DNA of 64,000 nt from SCGC-AG-212-J23 sp036406675 (GTDB taxonomy: Bacteria > Pseudomonadota > Gammaproteobacteria > Burkholderiales > SG8-39), in NCBI GenBank assembly GCA_036406675.1, contig DASXAO010000084.1, positions 72,594-136,593 on the forward strand, given 5' to 3'. This document shows, piece by piece, positions 1-7,733 of the stretch; the stretch's first letter is position 1, and each line of letters begins with the position of its first letter. Under the pieces are notes generated by a model that saw only the letters and a program-made list of their open reading frames with translations, was not told the origin of the DNA and did not search any database. The position numbers and the translations under genes were made by a program.

Positions 1-102
1 CTCAGCCTGCAGCTTCTCGTAGTCGCCCTTGCTCACGCAGCCGCCCGCGGCCAGCGCCGCGGCGACCGCGCCATTCACGAACAGCAATCTGTTTTTGCTC
101 AT
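1..102 (-). CDS. Lipoprotein N-terminus, OmpA/MotB type (partial)
   Basis: Only the first 34 codons lie in the window; the gene runs off the left edge. The reading MSKNRLLFVNGAVAAALAAGGC is a basic start, a hydrophobic stretch and a cysteine in a weak lipobox (AGGC), followed by VSKGDYEKLQAE. A Cys-Val-Ser-Lys start running into a predicted coiled coil is common in OmpA-like envelope lipoproteins, so this is probably an outer-membrane lipoprotein, but the OmpA domain itself is not visible. A strong ribosome site AAGGAGA lies 6 nt before the ATG. It lies 26 nt downstream of the STAS-like gene on the same strand. Confidence 0.6.
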   Translation of the reverse strand, partial: MSKNRLLFVNGAVAAALAAGGCVSKGDYEKLQAE

Positions 103-128
103 CACGGTCTCCTTGCAGGTTACTTGCT

Positions 129-506
129 TCAAGCTGGGTCTCCGGAAAGCCAGGTCACGGCTTCCTCGTAAGAGGTGAATGCCTCGACGTCGAATCCCTT
201 GCTGTCGGCGAGCAGGGCGAAGAATAGCGCCCGGTCGAACCGCTCCATCGGGCACAGCACCGCGGTCTTGCCGCTGAACGCGTGGCGGTGCCTGGCGAGA
301 CGGTCGGCGAGGAACCACAGGTCGGCCGCGCCGAGCTGGCCTTCCGCGCGGCGCGTGTCGATCAGGACTTCGACCCGGTCGAGGCCGTCGGCCGCCTTGG
401 CGATCTCGAGGAGAAGCGCTTCGCTCGTTTCCAGGTCGAGCACGCCGCCGGGCCGCGCCCGCACGAAATCGTGCGCATGGATGACTTTGACGTTGGCAGG
501 TCCCAT
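129..506 (-). CDS. SpoIIAA/STAS-like small protein
   Basis: This 125-residue soluble protein has an alternating beta/alpha pattern: a strand around residues 5-15, a hydrophobic strand VEVLIDTRR near 45-53, a helix rich in Leu/Ala/Arg, the strand KTAVLCP, and a C-terminal FTSYEEAVTWL helix. The FxxxEEAxxWL ending is typical of SpoIIAA-like (STAS-superfamily) proteins. There is no signal peptide or membrane segment. The family has no firmly known substrate; a role in protein interaction or lipid binding is inferred. The ATG at 506 gives the usual family length. Confidence 0.6.
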   Translation of the reverse strand: MGPANVKVIHAHDFVRARPGGVLDLETSEALLLEIAKAADGLDRVEVLIDTRRAEGQLGAADLWFLADRLARHRHAFSGKTAVLCPMERFDRALFFALLADSKGFDVEAFTSYEEAVTWLSGDPA

Positions 507-595
507 GCGAGTCCCACAACCTTGGGAAATGCTCTCGCAGGGAGCGGCTTCAGGCTATTGGACCTTCGTCCAATAGGCCTCCGCCGGGAAAGGCG

Positions 596-1060
596 TCAGC
601 CGGGCGGCAGTCCGCGGACGAAGGACGGGCCGATAAACCCGGATTGCGCCGGAGGCCGCGGCAGGTGCACCAGGCGAAGGCGCACCGCGCCCGACTGGTC
701 GAGCAGCGTCAGCACGCCGCCTTCCACCTTGTGCGAGCGCGCGGACTCGAGCGCCGCGATGAAGCTCGCCTCCTCCTTCATGAGCTCGGGCGCGCACTCC
801 ATGCGGGTCAGCGCGATGTCGCTCGCCTGCCACGCATCGGCCTTCACCGCGAGCACGCCGGAAAACCGGTTGCAGCCGCCCGATCCGCTGATGCGCCCGG
901 GGTTGAACACGAGCGTCGCATAGGTCTTGTCGCCGGGCCCGTGGCCGTTGATGTCCCAGGCGAGCCAGGCCGTGCCGACGAGTGGATTGTCGGACCCGAC
1001 GGGCGGCGCAGACTGGCAGCCCGCCAGGGCGAGGACCGCGATGAGGCAAAAAACGCGCAT
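596..1060 (-). CDS. META/HslJ-domain lipoprotein
   Basis: The 154-residue protein starts MRVFCLIAVLALAGC, a classic lipoprotein signal peptide with lipobox LAGC (Cys15). The rest is a META (HslJ-like) domain: a TAWLAWDINGH opening, the diagnostic SGSGGCNRFSG motif near residues 59-69, and a MECAPELMKEEASFIAAL segment near 86-103, corresponding to the family's T.MAC....E..F..aL block. META proteins sit in the envelope and are linked to heat, novobiocin resistance and motility; the biochemical function is unknown. A second META lipoprotein is encoded at 11272-11694. Confidence 0.8.
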   Translation of the reverse strand: MRVFCLIAVLALAGCQSAPPVGSDNPLVGTAWLAWDINGHGPGDKTYATLVFNPGRISGSGGCNRFSGVLAVKADAWQASDIALTRMECAPELMKEEASFIAALESARSHKVEGGVLTLLDQSGAVRLRLVHLPRPPAQSGFIGPSFVRGLPPG

Positions 1061-1065
1061 GCAGT

Positions 1066-1071
1066 ACTATA
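1066..1071 (-). promoter_or_regulatory. Possible -10 element of the META lipoprotein gene
   Basis: On the minus strand TATAGT lies 5 nt before the ATG at 1060, inside an AT-rich patch in otherwise GC-rich DNA. If this is the -10 box, transcription would begin at or next to the start codon and the mRNA would be leaderless, which fits the absence of a Shine-Dalgarno sequence. No good -35 box is visible, so this is tentative. Confidence 0.3.
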
Positions 1072-1121
1072 ACTTAGGCTCGGAAAGCGAGCTTGAGTCG
1101 ACCGATCGACTTAACCGAGGT

Positions 1122-3977
1122 TTACCCGAGCGCTGCGTGCGCGGCCTGGGCGAGGCGCGTGCGGCCGATTTTCTGCGCGGCGCTCGCGGCACGTCCGAGC
1201 TCGTCCCTTCCTTCGTCCAGTCGTCCCTGCGCGAGCAGCGCTTCGCCGCGCCAGCGACGCGCTTCGGCGGCGAGCTCTTCCAGGCCCGCCGGCGTGGCGA
1301 GCGAAAGCAGCTCCGCCGAATGCGCGAGGGACGCGACGGCATCGCCGCGCGCCAGCGCAAGCTCCGCCAGTCCCGCCAGGCAGCGCGCGAGCTGGTGGCG
1401 CTCGCTGTTCCGGCGGCAGTAGTCCGCCGCGCGCTCGAGCTCGGCGCCTACGTCGAGCTCGCCCAGGCGCAAGCGGGCGATCGCCAGGTTCGCCTCGATG
1501 CGCGGGCACCAGAACGTGACACGCGCGCCGCGCGCGAGCTCGAGGCCGCGGCGGCACCACGCCGCCGCGTCTTGCGCGGCGCCGGAATCGAGCAGCAGAT
1601 GGCTGATCAGATCGTAGGCGATGAGCTGGTAGCGGACCTGTTTCAGGCTCTCCAGCCAGCGCAGCGTCCTCGTCATGCCGGCGAGCGCCGCGTCGTAGTC
1701 CCCGGCGCAGGCGCGCAGGTGGTCGAGGCCCAGCAGCGTCGGTCCCATGTGCCACTGCAGGTCGGCCTTGCGCGCGATTTCGAGCGAAGCGTCGAAGAGC
1801 GCGCGCGCCCGCGGGTAGTCGGCAAGCCCCATGTAGCCGGTGAGCGCGTACCCCACCATCATCAGGTTCTCGCACTCGTAGCTCTTGTCGCCGATGCGCC
1901 GCGAGAGCTCCAGCGAGCGCTCGTAGCACGCGATCGCGGGCGCCGGCTCGGCATTGTTGTAGTACGCCTCGCCGCGGCCGTGATAGGCCTGCACCGCGAC
2001 CAGGTCCGCTAGCCCGAGGCGCTCGCAGATCTCGACTGCCTCGGCGTGAAAGCCGATCGCTTCGCGGTTACGGCTGTTGCTCCAGGCGACCGTGCCCAGG
2101 TGGTAGAGCGTATCAGCGGCGTGGCGCTCGTCGCGCATGGCGCGGCTCTCGGCAAGCGCCTGCGTAAGGCACTCGGTGGCGCGCTCGTAGTCGTCGGCGC
2201 GCCGGTAGGCCATGCCGAGCTGGATCACGGCGTCGCGCGCCTTCTCGCGCTCGCCGCGCGCCTGCGTCGCCCCGATCACCCGCCGGATGTCGGCCACCGC
2301 GCCCTCGGTCTGCCCCGCCTGGGCGCGCGCGTCGCCGCGCCTTGCGTAGAGGTCGACCCGATTCTCCGCGGCATCGGGATGCGCCTCGGCCAGCGCCACC
2401 GCGCGGTCGAGCCAGTGCAGCGCGTCGCGCATCGCAAAGAGCGCGCGCGAGCGTTCCGCGGCGAGCTGCAGGTACTGCAGCGCCTTCTTCCAGGCGTGGC
2501 CGCGCTCGTAGTGCTCGGCAAGGCGCGCGTGACGCTCGTCGGGCTCGCCCGGCGAGCTGCGCTCGAGCGCCTCGCCGACCGCGCGGTGCAGCGTGACGCG
2601 CCGCGCGCCGCCGATCTCCCGGTACACCACCTCGCGCACCTTGTCGTGGCTGAAGTCGTAGAAGCCGTCCTCCGGCGCCTCGCGCAGCAGGCGCCGCTTC
2701 ACGAGCGTATCGAGCGCGTCCAGAACCTGCTCCTCGGGCTCCTGCGTCACCGCCGCCAGCGTCTCGAAATCGAAGCGCCGGCCCAGGACCGCCGCGACGT
2801 CGAGGCTGTGGCGCGCCCCGGCCGGCACGTATGCGAGCCTGGCACGCACGGAAGCGCGCAGCGCGTCGGGAAGCGGCAGCTCGTCGCCCGCGCCCGGCTC
2901 GGCGCCGCCTTCGGCCAGCACTTGCAGCATCGACATGAGAAAGAAAGGATTGCCTTCGGTTTCGCGATGCAGCCGTGCGGCGAGCCCGGGGCGCCCGAGC
3001 CCCGGCTGCGCGAGCCGCTCGAGCAGAGCGGCGGTATCGGCCTCCTTCAGCCTCGCGAGCGGCACGTGCCGCGCATGGAATTCGCGTCTGAGGCCCTGGA
3101 TCAAGGCGGCCAACCGCTCGTGCGTCTCCAGCTCGTCGCGGTATGCGCACACCAGGAGCATCGAGCGGCGGGCGGCCTGGCGCGCCAGGTAGTGCACGAA
3201 TTGCGCGCTCGCGTCGTCGGCCCACTGCAGATCGTCGATCATGACCACGATCTGGCGCCCGCAGGCCAGGGCCTCGAAGAGCTGGGCCACCGCGCCGAAG
3301 AGCCGCGCCTGGCGGGCCTCGGGAAAATCGGCCGAGAGGCTGGGCACCGCGACGCGCTCGGCGACCGCGGGAACCAGCGCCGCGATCTCGGCGAGCGACA
3401 CCGGGGCGAGCCTTTGCAGCACCTCCTTCGATGCAAGCTCGAGCGCCTTGCCGGCGAGGTCGATCACCGGCTGGTAGGGCATCGCGCGCTCGATCTCGTA
3501 GCAGTTGGTGGCCAGCGTGCACAGGTCGCGCGCGGCGCAATAGCGCTCGAGCTCCTGCATCAGCCGGCTCTTGCCGATCCCGGGCTCGCCCTCGAGCAGC
3601 ACGACGTGGCCCGAACCGGCCGTGAGGCGGGCGAGCAGGCCGATCAGCAGCCCGAACTCGGCGCCGCGGCCGACGAAGGGGGCTGTCGTATCCGTTTCCC
3701 CGGAGCTCAAGGGAACTTCGTCGACCTGGAGTCGTTCCGCGGCACGGACCGAGCGCGCCGCATCGAGAAAGGCCGCGCGCTCCGGCTCCGGAATCCCGAG
3801 CTTCTCGGCCAGCCTCTCGGCCAGGCGCCGCGAGGGCCTGCGCTCGTCGGCCTCGATCTTGCGGATGGCGAAGCGGGAGCAGGCCACCGCCGCGGCGAGC
3901 GCCTCCTGGGTCAGGTCGAGCGCTTTTCGCCGCCGGCGCAGCCAGTACCCGAAACCGTGAACCCGTTCCTCCTCCAC
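1122..3977 (-). CDS. XRE-AAA-TPR transcriptional regulator
   Basis: A 951-residue regulator. Residues about 8-65 form a helix-turn-helix of XRE type (RRRRKALDLTQEALAAAV...IRKIEADERRPS). Then comes an AAA/STAND-type ATPase with Walker A GEPGIGKS (130-137) and Walker B VVMIDDLQWAD (244-254), and finally a long Ala/Leu/Arg-rich region of TPR repeats. The layout matches MalT-like, ATP-switch regulators that sense an unknown signal through the TPR array. The GTG at 3977 is chosen because the HTH begins directly after it and no in-frame ATG exists before the ATPase. It is divergent from the cupin gene, and direct repeats lie between them. The target genes are inferred, not shown. Confidence 0.85.
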   Translation of the reverse strand: MEEERVHGFGYWLRRRRKALDLTQEALAAAVACSRFAIRKIEADERRPSRRLAERLAEKLGIPEPERAAFLDAARSVRAAERLQVDEVPLSSGETDTTAPFVGRGAEFGLLIGLLARLTAGSGHVVLLEGEPGIGKSRLMQELERYCAARDLCTLATNCYEIERAMPYQPVIDLAGKALELASKEVLQRLAPVSLAEIAALVPAVAERVAVPSLSADFPEARQARLFGAVAQLFEALACGRQIVVMIDDLQWADDASAQFVHYLARQAARRSMLLVCAYRDELETHERLAALIQGLRREFHARHVPLARLKEADTAALLERLAQPGLGRPGLAARLHRETEGNPFFLMSMLQVLAEGGAEPGAGDELPLPDALRASVRARLAYVPAGARHSLDVAAVLGRRFDFETLAAVTQEPEEQVLDALDTLVKRRLLREAPEDGFYDFSHDKVREVVYREIGGARRVTLHRAVGEALERSSPGEPDERHARLAEHYERGHAWKKALQYLQLAAERSRALFAMRDALHWLDRAVALAEAHPDAAENRVDLYARRGDARAQAGQTEGAVADIRRVIGATQARGEREKARDAVIQLGMAYRRADDYERATECLTQALAESRAMRDERHAADTLYHLGTVAWSNSRNREAIGFHAEAVEICERLGLADLVAVQAYHGRGEAYYNNAEPAPAIACYERSLELSRRIGDKSYECENLMMVGYALTGYMGLADYPRARALFDASLEIARKADLQWHMGPTLLGLDHLRACAGDYDAALAGMTRTLRWLESLKQVRYQLIAYDLISHLLLDSGAAQDAAAWCRRGLELARGARVTFWCPRIEANLAIARLRLGELDVGAELERAADYCRRNSERHQLARCLAGLAELALARGDAVASLAHSAELLSLATPAGLEELAAEARRWRGEALLAQGRLDEGRDELGRAASAAQKIGRTRLAQAAHAALG

Positions 3978-3984
3978 GTGGGAA

Positions 3985-3990
3985 ATTCTA
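3985..3990 (-). promoter_or_regulatory. Possible -10 element of the XRE-AAA regulator
   Basis: TAGAAT on the minus strand is 7 nt before the GTG start, in a stretch without a Shine-Dalgarno sequence. This spacing would make the transcript leaderless. No convincing -35 hexamer is seen. The TGTCCC direct repeats at 3998-4028 would lie over the expected -35 region. Confidence 0.3.
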
Positions 3991-3997
3991 GTGCGGT

Positions 3998-4028
3998 TGT
4001 CCCCCGCGGCTGTCCCCCTTTTTGTCCC
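3998..4028. promoter_or_regulatory. Triple TGTCCC direct repeat, candidate operator
   Basis: Three copies of TGTCCC(C) occur at 3998-4004, 4011-4017 and 4023-4028, spaced 13 and 12 bp apart. They sit between the divergent regulator and cupin genes. Near-regular spacing slightly longer than one helical turn is compatible with cooperative binding by a DNA-binding protein, such as the adjacent XRE-type regulator. This is inference from position alone. Confidence 0.35.
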
Positions 4029-4097
4029 GCTGGGTCGCCCCGCGGCCGCCCGCGTGTGCGATCGAATGCCAGTGTGCATCAACAACCGGAGGAAGAC

Positions 4098-4559
4098 ATG
4101 AGAACACTGAAAATGACCGCGGCGGCGCTGGCGTTTCTGGCAACGTCGGCCTGGGCGCAGCATGCAGGGCAGCACCAGGCGGTCAGCGCAGCCGGCCTCA
4201 AGTGGAGCGACGTGCCTTCGCTTCCCAAGGGCGCGCAGATCGCGGTAATCGAGGGCCCGATGAGCCAGGCGGTGCCGTTCACGGTGCGCCTGAAGTTTCC
4301 GGCCAACTACGCGATTCCCCCGCACACGCATCCGGCGGTCGAGCGCGTGACCGTGCTTACCGGGACCTTTCACATGGGCATGGGAGAAAAATTCAACCGC
4401 GCCGGCGCCCAGCCGGTGCGCGCCGGCGACATCATGATCATGCAGCCGGGCACCGCGCACTACGCCTTTACCGAAGGCGAAGTGATCGTGCAGCTCCACG
4501 GCACGGGGCCTTGGGGCGTCACCTACATCAACCCCAATGACGATCCACGCAAGCAATAA
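4098..4559 (+). CDS. Secreted small cupin-domain protein
   Basis: A 153-residue protein with a signal peptide (MRTLKMTAAALAFLATSAWAQ, predicted cut after AWA). The mature part is a single cupin barrel: PPHTHPAVERVTVLTG (motif 1, metal ligands His-x-His and Glu replaced by a Val-Glu-Arg context) and AGDIMIMQPGTAHYAF (motif 2 His). It is probably a periplasmic metal-binding protein of unknown substrate. The ribosome site CCGGAGGAAG precedes the ATG. It is the first gene of a run with the methyltransferase and cysK, divergent from the XRE-AAA regulator. Confidence 0.8.
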   Translation: MRTLKMTAAALAFLATSAWAQHAGQHQAVSAAGLKWSDVPSLPKGAQIAVIEGPMSQAVPFTVRLKFPANYAIPPHTHPAVERVTVLTGTFHMGMGEKFNRAGAQPVRAGDIMIMQPGTAHYAFTEGEVIVQLHGTGPWGVTYINPNDDPRKQ

Positions 4560-4577
4560 GGACATCGAGGACATCTC

Positions 4578-5405
4578 ATGACTACTGCCACTCTTCAACC
4601 GACGGCCGATTTCTCCCTTGTCAAAGCAAAGCAGCAGGCCGCCTGGGGCGCGGGCGACTACGCGGTGATCGGCACCACGCTCCAGATCGTGGGCGAGACG
4701 CTGTGCGAGGCGCTCGACCTGCGCGCCGGCCAGCGCGTGCTCGACGTGGCCGCGGGCAACGGCAACGCCACCCTGGCGGCGGCGCGGCGCTGGTGCGACG
4801 TGGTCTCCACCGACTACGTCCCGGCCCTCCTCGAGCGCGGTCGGGCGCGCGCCGGCGCCGAAGGCCTCGCGGTCCAGTTCGAGCAGGCCGACGCCGAGAA
4901 CCTGCAGTACGCGGACGGCTCGTTCGACGTCGTGCTCTCGACCTTCGGGGTGATGTTCACGCCCCACCAGGAGCAGGCCGCCGCCGAGATGGCGCGCGTG
5001 TGCAAGCCCGGCGGCAAGATCGGGCTCGCGAACTGGACCCCGGCGAGCTTCGTCGGCGAAATGTTCAAGCTGATCGGACGCTACCTGCCGCCGGCAGCGG
5101 GGGTGAAATCGCCCGCGCTCTGGGGTACCGAGGAGCGCCTGCGCGAGCTCTTCGGCAGCAGGATCGCCGCGCTGCAGGCGCCGCGCCGGAACTACATGTT
5201 CCGGTACCGGTCTACCCGGCACTGGCTCGACACTTTCCGCACTTATTACGGGCCGATGCACAAGGCGTTCGCGGCGCTCGACGCCGGCAAGCAGGAATCG
5301 CTTGCCGAGGATCTGCTCGGGCTGGCGCAGCGCCTGAACAGCGCCACCGACGGAACGATGGTGGTGGCAGGAGAGTATCTGGAGGCCGTGATCAGGCTAC
5401 GATAG
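4578..5405 (+). CDS. Class I SAM-dependent methyltransferase
   Basis: A 275-residue cytosolic enzyme. The AdoMet-binding motif I is LDVAAGNGNATLAAA (about residues 55-69), followed by acidic STDYVPALLERGR (motif Post-I) and FEQADAENLQYADGSFDVVLSTFGVMF (motifs II-III), then the PGGKIGLANWTP block, as in UbiE/Methyltransf_11 enzymes. The substrate cannot be read from the sequence. It follows the cupin gene by 18 nt and precedes cysK by 3 nt, so all three are probably one transcript. Confidence 0.85.
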   Translation: MTTATLQPTADFSLVKAKQQAAWGAGDYAVIGTTLQIVGETLCEALDLRAGQRVLDVAAGNGNATLAAARRWCDVVSTDYVPALLERGRARAGAEGLAVQFEQADAENLQYADGSFDVVLSTFGVMFTPHQEQAAAEMARVCKPGGKIGLANWTPASFVGEMFKLIGRYLPPAAGVKSPALWGTEERLRELFGSRIAALQAPRRNYMFRYRSTRHWLDTFRTYYGPMHKAFAALDAGKQESLAEDLLGLAQRLNSATDGTMVVAGEYLEAVIRLR

Positions 5406-5408
5406 CGC

Positions 5409-6344
5409 ATGAAGATCGCAAACTCGGTCGCCGACCTGGTCGGCAACACGCCCCTCGTACGCATCAACCGCCTCGCGCAGGGCTCGCGCGCAAAGATCGT
5501 CGCGAAGCTGGAGTTCTACAGCCCGGGCGCGAGCGTCAAGGACCGCATCGGGGTCTCGATGATCGAGGCCGCCGAGCGCGCCGGGAAGATCGGGCCCGAC
5601 ACCGTGATCGTCGAGCCGACGAGCGGCAACACCGGCATCGCGCTCGCGTGGGTGTGCGCGGTCAAGGGCTACAAGTGCATGCTGTTCATGCCGGAGCAGA
5701 TGAGCAGGGAGCGCCGCGCGGTGATCCGAGCCTACGGCGCCGAGCTCGTGCTCACGCCGGCGGCCGAGGGCGCGATCGGGGCGGTGAAGCGCGCCGAGGA
5801 GCTCGTCGCGTCCGATCCCAAGCGCTACTTCATGCCGGACCAGTTCCGCAATCCCGCTAATCCTGACATCCACCGCCGCACGACCGCCGAGGAGATCTGG
5901 CGCGACACCGACGGGAAGGCCGACATCCTCGTGTCGGGTATCGGCACGGGCGGAACCATTACCGGCGTCGGGGAAGTGATCAAGGCGCGCAAGCCCGGCT
6001 TCAAGTGCGTGGCGGTCGAGCCCGACGCCTCGGCGGTCCTCTCGGGCTCGCCCAAAGGCCCGCACGTCATCCAAGGCCTCGGCGCGGGCTTCATTCCGGA
6101 CATCCTCAACCGCGAGATCTACGACGAGATCGTGCGCGTTCCCAACGACGCGGCCCTCGACACTGCGCGGCGCCTGGCGAAGGAGGAAGGCCTCTTTGCC
6201 GGAATCTCGTCGGGGGCGGCGGTCTGGGCGGCCCTCCAGGTCGGCCGGCGCAACGAGAACGAGGGCAAGCTCATCGTCGCCGTCCTGCCCTCGTTCGGCG
6301 AGCGCTACCTCACGTCCCCGCTCTACTCGGGATTAATGGATTAA
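5409..6344 (+). CDS. cysK: Cysteine synthase A (O-acetylserine sulfhydrylase)
   Basis: At 311 residues this is a full-length PLP enzyme that makes L-cysteine from O-acetylserine and sulfide. The Schiff-base lysine is Lys44 in SVKDR, the substrate loop TSGNTG is at 71-76, the phosphate-binding GTGGT loop at 179-183, and the GISSGA motif at 265-270 contains the serine that contacts the PLP ring. Length and all motifs match the CysK/CysM family; CysK is favoured by overall layout, but CysM cannot be excluded. It starts 3 nt after the methyltransferase gene and ends just before a dispersed repeat. Confidence 0.9.
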   Translation: MKIANSVADLVGNTPLVRINRLAQGSRAKIVAKLEFYSPGASVKDRIGVSMIEAAERAGKIGPDTVIVEPTSGNTGIALAWVCAVKGYKCMLFMPEQMSRERRAVIRAYGAELVLTPAAEGAIGAVKRAEELVASDPKRYFMPDQFRNPANPDIHRRTTAEEIWRDTDGKADILVSGIGTGGTITGVGEVIKARKPGFKCVAVEPDASAVLSGSPKGPHVIQGLGAGFIPDILNREIYDEIVRVPNDAALDTARRLAKEEGLFAGISSGAAVWAALQVGRRNENEGKLIVAVLPSFGERYLTSPLYSGLMD

Positions 6345-6348
6345 CCCG

Positions 6349-6372
6349 AAAAAACAGGGACAGACCACGTTT
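6349..6372. repeat. Family A dispersed repeat (GGGACAGACCACG type)
   Basis: The unit is an A-tract, CAGGGACAGACCACG, then a T-tract. It lies between the convergent cysK and MAPEG genes. The same core occurs in this window at 25117, 29971 and, inverted, at 15309 and 30013. Confidence 0.8.
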
Positions 6373-6380
6373 ATCTCGCC

Positions 6381-6773
6381 TTAGCGGCCGAGAATCTGCC
6401 AGGCGATCGCCGCCTGGCATAAAAACCCGACGGTAAACGCCAGGGTGCGCACCCACGGGATCGCGAAGGTGTAGGCCAGCACGTGCACCAGGCGGGCCCA
6501 GAAGTAAACCATGGCGGCTGTCGCGATGGCGCCACCGCTCAGGCCGAGCGCATTCGCGGCCAGCACCAGCGCCGCGAACACCACCAGGTTCTCGACGGCG
6601 TTGAAGTGCGCCTTCATCAGCCTGCGTGCCCAGGCCGATTGCGCGGGCGGATTGTCGGGATAGCCGACCGCAGCGCCCAGGCCCCAGGTGGCGATACGGT
6701 CGAGGATGTACGGAACCCAAAGCAGGCCGGTCAGAACCGTAACGTATACAAGGTATAGCAGCTCGGTTTTCAT
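6381..6773 (-). CDS. MAPEG family membrane protein
   Basis: This 130-residue protein has four hydrophobic segments (about 5-25, 60-80, 84-105 and 110-128). It carries the MAPEG-type motif RRLMKAHFNAVENLVVFAAL near residues 50-69, with the conserved Arg, His, Asn and Glu. The family includes microsomal glutathione transferases and leukotriene synthases; bacterial members are usually of unknown substrate. It is convergent with cysK. The length matches bacterial MAPEG proteins. Confidence 0.85.
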   Translation of the reverse strand: MKTELLYLVYVTVLTGLLWVPYILDRIATWGLGAAVGYPDNPPAQSAWARRLMKAHFNAVENLVVFAALVLAANALGLSGGAIATAAMVYFWARLVHVLAYTFAIPWVRTLAFTVGFLCQAAIAWQILGR

Positions 6774-6909
6774 TCTTTACTTCTCCTTGTTGTTGTCTGC
6801 GGCGCTGCCCGCCGCTAGGCGCAACTCTACGCCGAATCGCAGGCATGGGCCCTTGGTCCAATATCGTGCACGCGGACGCGGCGGCACCATCGGGGTCCGG
6901 AGGCCTGAA

Positions 6910-7662
6910 ATGAAACCCACCCTTTCAACGATTGCCGCAGTAATCAGTATCGCTTTCAGCGTTCCCGCAGTTGCCCAGGAAAACCAGTTGCCGACCGAAG
7001 CGTTCCTGGGTGCGCCGTCCGACGGGCGCGTCGTCATGGACACCTATGGCAACTGCGTGAGGACATCGCAGTGGAACTCAGACCGGAACATCGTCGGTTG
7101 CGGAAAGCCGAAGCCCGCACCCGTCGCCGCGGTTGCCCCGCAGTCCACACAATCCGCCGCGCCAGCGGCTGCGGCCGCCGCCGCCCCGGCCGCCGCCGCC
7201 GCGCCGGCCGCGTCGTCCTCGGATTCGTCTGCCTCTTCTGCCGCCGCCGTCGTGCCGGCCGCCGCCATTGCGGCCGCCGCCCCGTCGCAGAACAAGCCGA
7301 TGCGCACGGTCACGGTCAGCGGCGACGCGTTCTTCGACACCAACAAGGCGACGTTCCGGAAGGAAGCGCAGCCCGAGCTCGAGAAGATCTCGCAGCGCGT
7401 GCGCAACGTAACCTCGGTCGACGCCGTCCAGATCACCGGCTTTACCGACAACACCGGCACCGCCGACTACAACCAGAAGCTTTCCGAGGCACGCGCCTCG
7501 ACGGTGAAGGACTTCCTGGTGAAGAACGGGGTCGACCCCTCCAAGATCACCATCGTGGGCAAGGGGGCGGCCGACCCGGTCGCCGACAACTCCACGAAGG
7601 AAGGCCGGGCCAAGAACCGGCGCGTGGAGGTGATGGTCAAGGGCGCCGTCGAAGGCCAGTAG
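6910..7662 (+). CDS. OmpA family outer-membrane protein
   Basis: A 250-residue protein with a signal peptide (MKPTLSTIAAVISIAFSVPAVA), a short region with two cysteines (GNCVRTSQWN...VGC), a long Ala/Pro-rich linker at about residues 77-130, and a C-terminal OmpA peptidoglycan-binding domain. The domain shows GDAFFDTNKATFR, ITGFTDNTGTADYNQKLSEAR and GRAKNRRVEV, containing the Asp and Arg that bind diaminopimelate. It probably tethers the outer membrane to the cell wall. The ATG at 6910 is chosen because the signal peptide starts there. The GCC-rich linker DNA is low-complexity coding sequence, not a separate repeat. Confidence 0.9.
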   Translation: MKPTLSTIAAVISIAFSVPAVAQENQLPTEAFLGAPSDGRVVMDTYGNCVRTSQWNSDRNIVGCGKPKPAPVAAVAPQSTQSAAPAAAAAAAPAAAAAPAASSSDSSASSAAAVVPAAAIAAAAPSQNKPMRTVTVSGDAFFDTNKATFRKEAQPELEKISQRVRNVTSVDAVQITGFTDNTGTADYNQKLSEARASTVKDFLVKNGVDPSKITIVGKGAADPVADNSTKEGRAKNRRVEVMVKGAVEGQ

Positions 7663-7733
7663 CCGCCCTGCTGCCCGATCACCCCGGCCGGGCGTATTGC
7701 GTCCGGCCGGCGCTTGCGCCAGTCTGACGACCG

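Noticed and set aside
2046..4097. A long open frame on the plus strand opposite the XRE-AAA regulator
   Set aside because: It is the antisense shadow of a GC-rich coding region; the protein is rich in Arg, Val, Ala and His without any fold signature. Only its 3' end, from 4098, is a real gene.
7158..7290. GCC-rich triplet-like tract
   Set aside because: It encodes the Ala-rich linker of the OmpA-family protein; it is not a mobile or regulatory repeat.
7684..7710. CCGGCCGG inverted repeat after the OmpA gene, considered as a terminator
   Set aside because: The 8-bp arms are perfect but no T-tract follows on either strand, and GC-rich palindromes arise easily in this DNA.
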